This document shows positions 12,495 to 12,919 of a stretch of 12,919 nucleotides of DNA, in pieces. Positions within the stretch are counted from its first letter, which is position 1; each line of letters begins with the position of its first letter. The stretch lies in the NCBI GenBank assembly GCA_002503705.1, contig DASH01000026.1:1-12919 (forward strand), written 5' to 3'. Source of the DNA: Candidatus Woesearchaeota archaeon UBA153. GTDB lineage: Archaea > Nanobdellota > Nanobdellia > Woesearchaeales > UBA525. The notes under the pieces were generated by a model. That model saw nothing but the letters and a program-made list of their open reading frames with translations, was not told the origin of the DNA and did no database searches. The position numbers and the translations under genes were made by a program.

Positions 12495-12919
12495 GCGCGG
12501 ACCGACGTAGCCGTTCATTTCGATTGTTTCGCTGCTCGCGCGCATGCTGTCGAGCATCTTGAAGACGTTGCCCGTGAACATGACGTGGTTGATCGGAATC
12601 CGTTTCCCTTTCGCGTGCCGGTACGCGAGGCGGACTTCAGCGCTGAAGTCTCCGCTCAGCGAGTTCGGCGAGAAACTGCTGAACGCAACAATCTCCAGCA
12701 CGCCGTCGGACAAGAGTTTCTTTTCACTCTCGACGCCCGGCGAGAGCCTCGTCGCGCCCACGGCGCCCGTCGGCTTGACACCTAAGTAGTGCGAGAACCG
12801 TTGCGAGCCAAGATACTCAGTGAACACGCCGTCCTTGATGACGGTGACTCGTTTCGACGCGACGCCGTCATGGTCGAACGGCGAGCTGCGAGGGTTCCAA
12901 TCGACGAGCGGGTCGCTCG
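12453..12919 (-). CDS. TldD/PmbA family metallopeptidase, partial (C-terminal part only)
   Basis: The frame is open from the right edge to a TAG at 12455-12453, giving 155 residues of a TldD/PmbA (peptidase U62) C-terminal domain. SPFDHDGVASKRVTVIKDGV (family FDdEGvxxxxxxxIxxGvl) is followed by FTEYLGSQRFSHYLG, then strands ending in AKGKRIPINHVMFTGNVFKML, the usual place of the conserved (I/M)xGNxF turn. TldD/PmbA complexes unfold and cleave peptides and have roles in peptide maturation. The zinc-site residues and N-terminal half lie outside the window, so TldD and PmbA cannot be separated. Its last 43 bases are duplicated on the far side of the HEPN-MNT pair. A GTG at 12827 is internal, not a start. 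Confidence 0.88.
   Translation of the reverse strand, partial: SDPLVDWNPRSSPFDHDGVASKRVTVIKDGVFTEYLGSQRFSHYLGVKPTGAVGATRLSPGVESEKKLLSDGVLEIVAFSSFSPNSLSGDFSAEVRLAYRHAKGKRIPINHVMFTGNVFKMLDSMRASSETIEMNGYVGPRHVRFDDGASVNGF

Overview
The window is archaeal. Most transcription units have a TATA-like box centred about 26-30 bases before the start codon, so most mRNAs appear leaderless. A few genes carry strong Shine-Dalgarno sites instead. There is an RNase P RNA with the archaeal/bacterial type-A core, and the protein families fit an archaeon: LemA plus GIDE, a THUMP methyltransferase, a membrane-anchored ArsR-like regulator, an archaeal-type HEPN-MNT pair and TldD/PmbA. Most of the window is GC-rich, which explains the many shadow reading frames. 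A DPANN-type archaeon is my inference, mainly from the endonuclease V subfamily and the membrane-anchored regulator; I cannot fix the lineage.

Layout. Positions 1-960 (minus strand) hold an AT-richer two-gene operon for membrane proteins, the upstream one with a cysteine cluster and a PepSY-like domain. 1178-2338 (minus) is a THUMP-domain, UPF0020-type RNA methyltransferase with degenerate motifs. The divergent spacer at 2339-2640 contains a long imperfect inverted repeat. 2641-3087 (plus) is a T4 endonuclease V-type pyrimidine-dimer glycosylase whose last codons overlap, in antisense, the 3' end of RNase P RNA (3073-3384, minus). 3465-4831 (plus) is a GIDE-LemA membrane pair. 4881-5867 (minus) is an unusual proteasome-family Ntn-hydrolase with threonine as residue 2, divergent from an M16 metallopeptidase (5995-7314, plus). 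7390-8235 (plus) is a membrane-tethered winged-helix regulator with an Ala-rich, N-glycosylation-sequon-bearing external loop. 8263-8562 (minus) is a small AT-rich membrane protein. 8696-9109 (plus) is a DUF2203 protein and 9160-10719 (plus) an MFS-type transporter. 10720-11235 is largely non-coding, with one strong hairpin and one weak small ORF.

The right end (11236-12919, minus) has a HEPN-MNT two-gene module directly downstream of a TldD/PmbA gene. The module lies between two direct repeats of 43 bp (41 identical). The upstream copy is the real 3' end of the TldD/PmbA gene. The downstream copy is a detached duplicate of that 3' end, stop codon included, and it supplies the last residues of the HEPN protein in another frame. 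This looks like insertion or duplication of a toxin-antitoxin-like module at the 3' end of a protein gene, and is the most unusual structure seen. The proteasome-like protein with altered catalytic positions is the second.
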